Positions 63,764 to 64,000 of a stretch of 64,000 nucleotides of DNA are shown here, piece after piece; the first letter of the stretch is position 1, and each line of letters opens with the position of its first letter. The DNA is from Begonia masoniana (lineage: Eukaryota; Streptophyta; Magnoliopsida; Cucurbitales; Begoniaceae). The notes below the pieces were generated by a model. The model saw nothing but the letters and a program-made list of their open reading frames with translations. It had not been told where the DNA came from and ran no database searches. Position numbers and translations under genes: made by a program. Where the stretch lies: positions 27,127,571-27,191,570 of the forward strand of contig CM039516.1 of assembly GCA_022432975.1 (NCBI GenBank), read 5' to 3'.

Positions 63764-64000
63764 AAGTGGGAACACATAGCTATGGATTTCGTTGTAGGAC
63801 TACCTAAGACGACAAAAGGACATGATTGTATTTGGGTTGTGGTGGATAGACTGACGAAATCAGCCCATTTCTTACCTGTAAGGACCACCTATACGATGGA
63901 CCAATTTGCTGATCTTTATGTTCAGGAAATTATCAGGTTGCATGGAATCCCTGTATCCATTGTCTCTGACCGTGACCCCAGGTTTACCTCTCGATTCTGG
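63764..64000 (+). pseudogene. GYP-3 integrase core, runs off the window
   Basis: The frame continues after the TGA with KWEHIAMDFVVGLPKTTKGH, WVVVDRLTKSAHFLP and VSIVSDRDPRFTSRFW. The first catalytic Asp is at 63785-63787 and the second at 63968-63970, the normal spacing. No further stop before the window edge. Confidence 0.9.

Larger units (their letters stand above)
52259..64000 (-). mobile_element. GYP-2: Ty3/gypsy chromovirus, continues beyond the window
   Basis: 3' LTR 52259-54309, PPT, pol 54345-57803 on the minus strand, then interrupted by GYP-3 at 57804. Its gag, 5' LTR and right TSD lie beyond the window. It is closely related to GYP-1, with a family-A-like LTR. Two premature stops in RT mark it as inactive. 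Confidence 0.9.
57804..64000 (+). mobile_element. GYP-3: young Ty3/gypsy element, continues beyond the window
   Basis: 5' LTR 57804-60238, PBS, and a gag-pol frame from 60401 to the window edge with one nonsense codon at 63761-63763. Inserted in GYP-2 (left flank GGGCC, 57799-57803; right TSD not visible). It is the least damaged coding element in the window. Its LTR family (B) also supplied the solo LTR 40076-46723. Confidence 0.92.

Overview
The window is a block of intergenic heterochromatin from a large flowering-plant genome, probably a eudicot. I cannot name the species. I found no host gene, tRNA or genuine rRNA gene. Almost every base can be assigned to LTR retrotransposons that inserted into one another. 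Evidence for this includes TG...CA LTR ends, 5-bp target-site duplications (TSDs), initiator-tRNA-Met-type primer binding sites, polypurine tracts, and readable gag/pol domains of Ty3/gypsy chromoviruses (Tekay/Del-like) and Ty1/copia.

Layout. The outermost element is a decayed plus-strand Ty1/copia (COP-1). Its gag is seen at 39095-40075, protease/pre-integrase at 46724-47344, integrase at 50150-50665, RNase H at 50940-51640, and the start of an extra 3' ORF at 52249. Into COP-1 went: (a) a family-A LTR on the plus strand, now split into 2506-3300, 27842-28450 and 38598-39094; (b) a solo LTR at 40076-46723, itself holding a non-autonomous element (NA-1, 42393-46488) with a 24-bp minisatellite in one LTR; (c) a solo LTR at 47345-50149; (d) a minus-strand gypsy (GYP-2, 52259 to beyond the window), itself split by a young plus-strand gypsy (GYP-3, 57804 to beyond the window).

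The family-A LTR of (a) was hit by a truncated LTR ending at 2505, by a complete minus-strand gypsy (GYP-1, 3301-27836, TSD TAATT) and by a minus-strand copia (COP-2, 28451-38597). GYP-1 was hit in pol by a Cassandra element whose LTRs contain a 5S rRNA-like domain (5414-6238, TSD TCCTC), by a family-D LTR (6583-16171, TSD TTAAG), and by two solo LTRs (16640-19455, TSD CTATG; 19503-22093, TSD CATAC). The family-D LTR was in turn hit by a gag-only element of the TR-GAG type (6741 to about 15373). That gives five nested levels. COP-2 carries a solo LTR in gag (34459-36633, TSD TACTC).

How the parts relate. GYP-3 has a single long gag-pol frame with one nonsense codon before the window edge. The TR-GAG element has an intact gag, no pol and nearly identical LTRs, so it must have been moved by enzymes supplied in trans. 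Both copia copies have lost reverse transcriptase but keep an extra 3' ORF resembling the 'putative plant transposon protein' domain, each with a TATA-like box just upstream. The most unusual signals lie in the long gypsy LTRs. One is a repeated order of TATA-like box, CT-rich exon, intron donor, 45-51 nt mini-exon ending CAG/GTAAGT, and later TGTAG acceptor. The other is a palindrome cassette whose paired arms covary between copies.
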